Assembly (NCBI GenBank): GCA_905221605.1
Contig: CAJNDS010001225.1
Span: 722,069 to 786,068, forward strand
Length of the DNA stretch: 64,000 bases
Source of the DNA: Symbiodinium natans
Taxonomy: Eukaryota > Sar > Dinophyceae > Suessiales > Symbiodiniaceae
Direction of reading: 5' to 3'
Shown: positions 61,901 to 64,000 of the stretch, in pieces
Layout: each line of letters opens with the position of its first letter
How positions within the stretch are numbered: position 1 is the first letter of the stretch
Notes under the pieces: model-generated
What the model was told of the DNA's origin: nothing
Database searches by the model: none
Seen by the model: only the letters and a program-made list of their open reading frames with translations
Position numbers and translations under genes: made by a program

Positions 61901-64000
61901 AGGGTTTAGGGTTTAGGGTTTAGGGTTTAGGGTTTAGGGTTTAGGGTTTAGGGTTTAGGGTTTAGGGTTTAGGGTTTAGGGTTTAGGGTTTAGGGCACCC
62001 CTAAACCCTAAACACGGTTGAGCCCGTCCCGCACTGCTGGGGCGCCCACGGCAAAGACGGTGTTGGCGACGTATCCCAGCCTTGCGGCTTCCGTGTTTAG
62101 GGTTTAGGGTTTAGGGTTTAGGGTTTAGGGTGTAGGGTTTAGGGTTTAGGGTGTAGGGCTTAGGGTTTAGGGTTTAGGGTTTAGGGTTTAGGGTTTAGGG
62201 TGTAGGGCTTAGGGTTTAGGGTTTAGGGTTTAGGGTTTAGGGTTTGGGGTGTAGGGTTTAGGGTTTAAGGTTTAGGGTTTAGGGTTTAGGGTTTAGGGTT
62301 TAGGGTTTAGGGTTTAGGGTTTAGGGTTTAGTTTAGGGTTTGGGGTTTCGGGTTGTTCGTGTTGAAAACTGACAACTCGCGGACTTCTTGGGTTCGAAGG
62401 TGACAAAATTAGGGTCTCGAGTTTTGGCTTAGGATTTTTGGGCTCAGGGTATAGGGTTTAGGGTTTAGAGTTCTTGGGCCTAGGGTTTAGACTTTCGAGT
62501 TTTGGGTATGAGGTGGCAAGGCAGGTTCTTGATTCGCCAAGCAGCCAGAACTGGCAATCCGTGAGGTAGGCCCGCGTGGCCTTCAGGCGGATGGTGTCTA
62601 GGTAGGCGTAGCCTGTGGCGCCAGATGGCTTGTGGCAAGGGTCTAGGGTGTCGGGTTTTCGGGTTAGGGCAACTGGCTCAGGGTTCAGGGTCTAGGGTAA
62701 GACGGAGACCTGAAGCCTTCAGCCTGCACAGCCGCGACAACTGCGGCCCCTTAAGCCCTAAACCCTAAACCCTAAAACCCTAAACCCTAAACCCTAAACC
62801 CTAAACCCTAAACCCTAAACCCTAAACCCTAAACCCTAGCTGCTAACCCTAAACCCTAAACCCTAAACCCTAAACCGGCAAGCCACGCGAAGCCAGCACA
62901 GCTTGGATGACCAAGAGCGGCATGGCAACGTAGCGCGCAGGAGGGCTGTCGAAGCCCACCTGCCAGCTGCTCAGACTGCTTAGGGGTTTAGGGTTTAAGG
63001 TTTAGGGTTTAGGGTTTAGGGTTTGGGGTTTAGGGTTTAGGGTTTAGGGTTTAGGGTTTAGGGTTTAGGGTTTAGGGTTTAGGGTTTAGGGTTTAGGGTT
63101 TAGGGTTTAGGGTTTAGGGTCAGCAGCTTGTTTGCATGGTTGAGATACGGCTAGCGCTCACGAAGCAGCATCATCCTCATCATCACCATGAGGTTAAAAA
63201 TCTAGCTTCTCATCGTCACCATGACTCTTTGCCACAGGTCGTAGTGACACATTACTATACTAAGTAGAAACCAGAGCTCCAGGTTCAAAATCTCCACCTT
63301 CAGCTCAAAGCCCTCGTTTAGGGTTTGGGGTTTGGGGTTTGGGGTTTAGGGTTTAGGGTTTAGGGTTTAGGGTTTAGGGCTCTTTCTTGGGCAAGAGACG
63401 CACAGGTTGTTGTATCCGACGATGCTGCGCAGGATGTTGTCGCGGAAGATGCCTCTTGGAGAAGCCAAGACTCTAGGGTTTAGGGTTTAGGGTTTAGGGT
63501 TTAGGATTTAGGGTCTGGGGTTTGGGGTTTGGGGCTTAGGGCTTAGGAAAACCAAGCCCTCGGTGAAGTCCCCTTCCCATGATACTCAAACGTTTCGCAG
63601 GCACCTTATGACTATACTCCCCCTTAGAAACCTTAAAAAAATGCTATGTTTAATAGGGTTTCATCTAAAGAAGAAAGTAAACCTGAGGGGGCTACAGATG
63701 AACACCCGATACATGAAGGTTGCGAGTGCGTTGACACACTAAAGCATTGGGTGCAAGGGGGAAATTTCGGACTTCGGATTTACGGAGGTTCGCATCAAGA
63801 CTTGGTTTAGGGTTTGGGTTTTGGGCTTTAGGGTTTGGGGCCTAGCCAAACCCTAAACCCTGAACCCTAAACCCTAAACCCTAAACCCTCAGGGGGGTAC
63901 ACTGGAGATGCCCCCGCCTGGGTTGAACATGGCCGTGCACAGCCACGAGACGCCAATGCAAAGCACGAACATCTCACCGGTTGCTTCCAGCCATCTTTCC
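58930..64000 (-). CDS. polytopic membrane protein exons, unidentified
   Basis: Minus segments from high to low coordinate: about 63895-63995 (EMFVLCIGVSWLCTAMFNPG), 63378-63470 (ASPRGIFRDNILRSIVGYNN), 62876-62975 (VGFDSPPARYVAMPLLVIQA), 62525-62628 (SGATGYAYLDTIRLKATRAY), 62020-62090 (LGYVANTVFAVGAPAVRDG), 60910-61010, 60585-60655 (HLFLFMATLCLGLH), 60285-60385 (FRFIMWAMIAGNVLEAQ) and 58960-59070 (FGMFTFHTLALPCVGVVD). Several are hydrophobic. Two junctions are supported by frame: 62629-62875 (GT-AG) and 63471-63557 (GC-AG). The gene continues beyond the window. Family unknown; it may be a transporter or channel, or two genes. Confidence 0.45.
59280..59420 (+). repeat. (TTTAGGG)n array
   Basis: About 20 units. 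Followed by C- and G-homopolymer-rich sequence (59505-59560, 59885-59905, 59950-59975, 60035-60050). Confidence 0.95.
61615..61995 (+). repeat. TTTAGGG array with a uniform TTCAGGG block
   Basis: About twelve uniform TTCAGGG units (61665-61750), then TTTAGGG with a few shortened units, about 380 bases in total. Confidence 0.97.
62096..62345 (+). repeat. (TTTAGGG)n array with higher-order TGTAGGG pattern
   Basis: A segment of TTTAGGG units closed by TGTAGGGCTTAGGG occurs twice (about 62130-62165 and 62165-62215), indicating duplication of a multi-unit block. Confidence 0.95.
62629..62875 (-). other. 247-base intron beginning directly with GTTTAGGG
   Basis: The exon edge GGCTTGCCG is followed at once by GTTTAGGG units, i.e. 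the telomeric repeat itself supplies the GT donor. The acceptor is CACAAG. CTTGCC occurs at both borders. In-frame join SRGLP-PSGATGYA. Confidence 0.7.
62985..63119 (+). repeat. (TTTAGGG)n array
   Basis: Nineteen or so units, intronic to the membrane protein gene. Confidence 0.95.
63471..63557 (-). other. 87-base intron composed of telomeric repeats (GC-AG)
   Basis: Gene sense begins GCTTGGTTTTCCTAAGCCC and then is CCCTAAA/CCCCAAA units to CCTAGAG. CTTGG lies at both borders (inside the intron start and after the acceptor). Splicing gives GDFTE-V-LASPRG in frame. Confidence 0.65.
63608..63701. mobile_element. MITE family F copy with ATGA duplication
   Basis: CTATACTCCCCCTTAGAAACC and GGGGCTACAG ends, flanked by ATGA at 63608-63611 and 63698-63701. 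Same family as the two introners at 34.5-34.8 kb, and likewise in a minus-strand gene. Confidence 0.75.

Noticed and set aside
1-64000. CRISPR array
   Set aside because: Repeats are seven-base telomeric units in tandem without regular unique spacers; the genome is eukaryotic.
1-64000. Spliced-leader, tRNA and rRNA genes
   Set aside because: I looked for the dinoflagellate spliced-leader core (CCATTTTGGCTCAAG), for tRNA-like promoter boxes with a cloverleaf, and for conserved rRNA stretches; none was seen by eye.

Overview
This is eukaryotic nuclear DNA, most likely from a dinoflagellate (perhaps a Symbiodiniaceae- or Suessiales-like lineage; I cannot name the species). The evidence is as follows. 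The repeat unit TTTAGGG/CCCTAAA, typical of dinoflagellate, plant and some other algal telomeres, occurs in both orientations throughout all 64 kb. Exons are short (about 35-250 bases) and interrupted by many introns. Introns that can be fixed by reading frame use GT-AG, GC-AG and also GA-AG borders, the last being a known dinoflagellate peculiarity. Several introns are bounded by short direct repeats, as expected of introners (transposon-derived introns). Every gene that I can orient with confidence is on the minus strand, which fits the unidirectional gene arrays of dinoflagellates. The window is not a chromosome end: telomeric arrays and gene pieces alternate throughout.

Layout. 1-13.9 kb: degenerate telomeric arrays with short islands; no gene is assigned with confidence. 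13.9-17 kb: an ankyrin-repeat gene (minus). 17-23 kb: more minus-strand candidate exons and an AT-rich foreign-looking island. 24.68-35.39 kb: one large minus-strand gene for a secreted TIM-barrel glycosidase-like protein with about 23 exons; its last nine exons join in one open frame through four GA-AG, one GC-AG and four GT-AG introns. About 39.5-49.99 kb: a minus-strand short-chain dehydrogenase (carbonyl-reductase-like) gene spread over about 10.5 kb. 50-58.9 kb: candidate minus exons of membrane and other proteins, plus arrays. 58.9-64 kb: exons of a polytopic membrane protein (minus).

The islands between arrays are mainly exons, and the arrays mainly lie in introns. At least seven short inverted-repeat (MITE/introner-like) families recur. 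Copies of two of them form whole introns with target-site duplications. The arrays behave in the same way: some are entire short introns flanked by short direct repeats, and others sit inside MITE copies. The strongest new signal is that telomeric repeat tracts appear to be intron-forming inserts ('telomeric introners'), possibly seeded at staggered breaks. The function of individual exons is inferred from translation by eye; no database search was possible.
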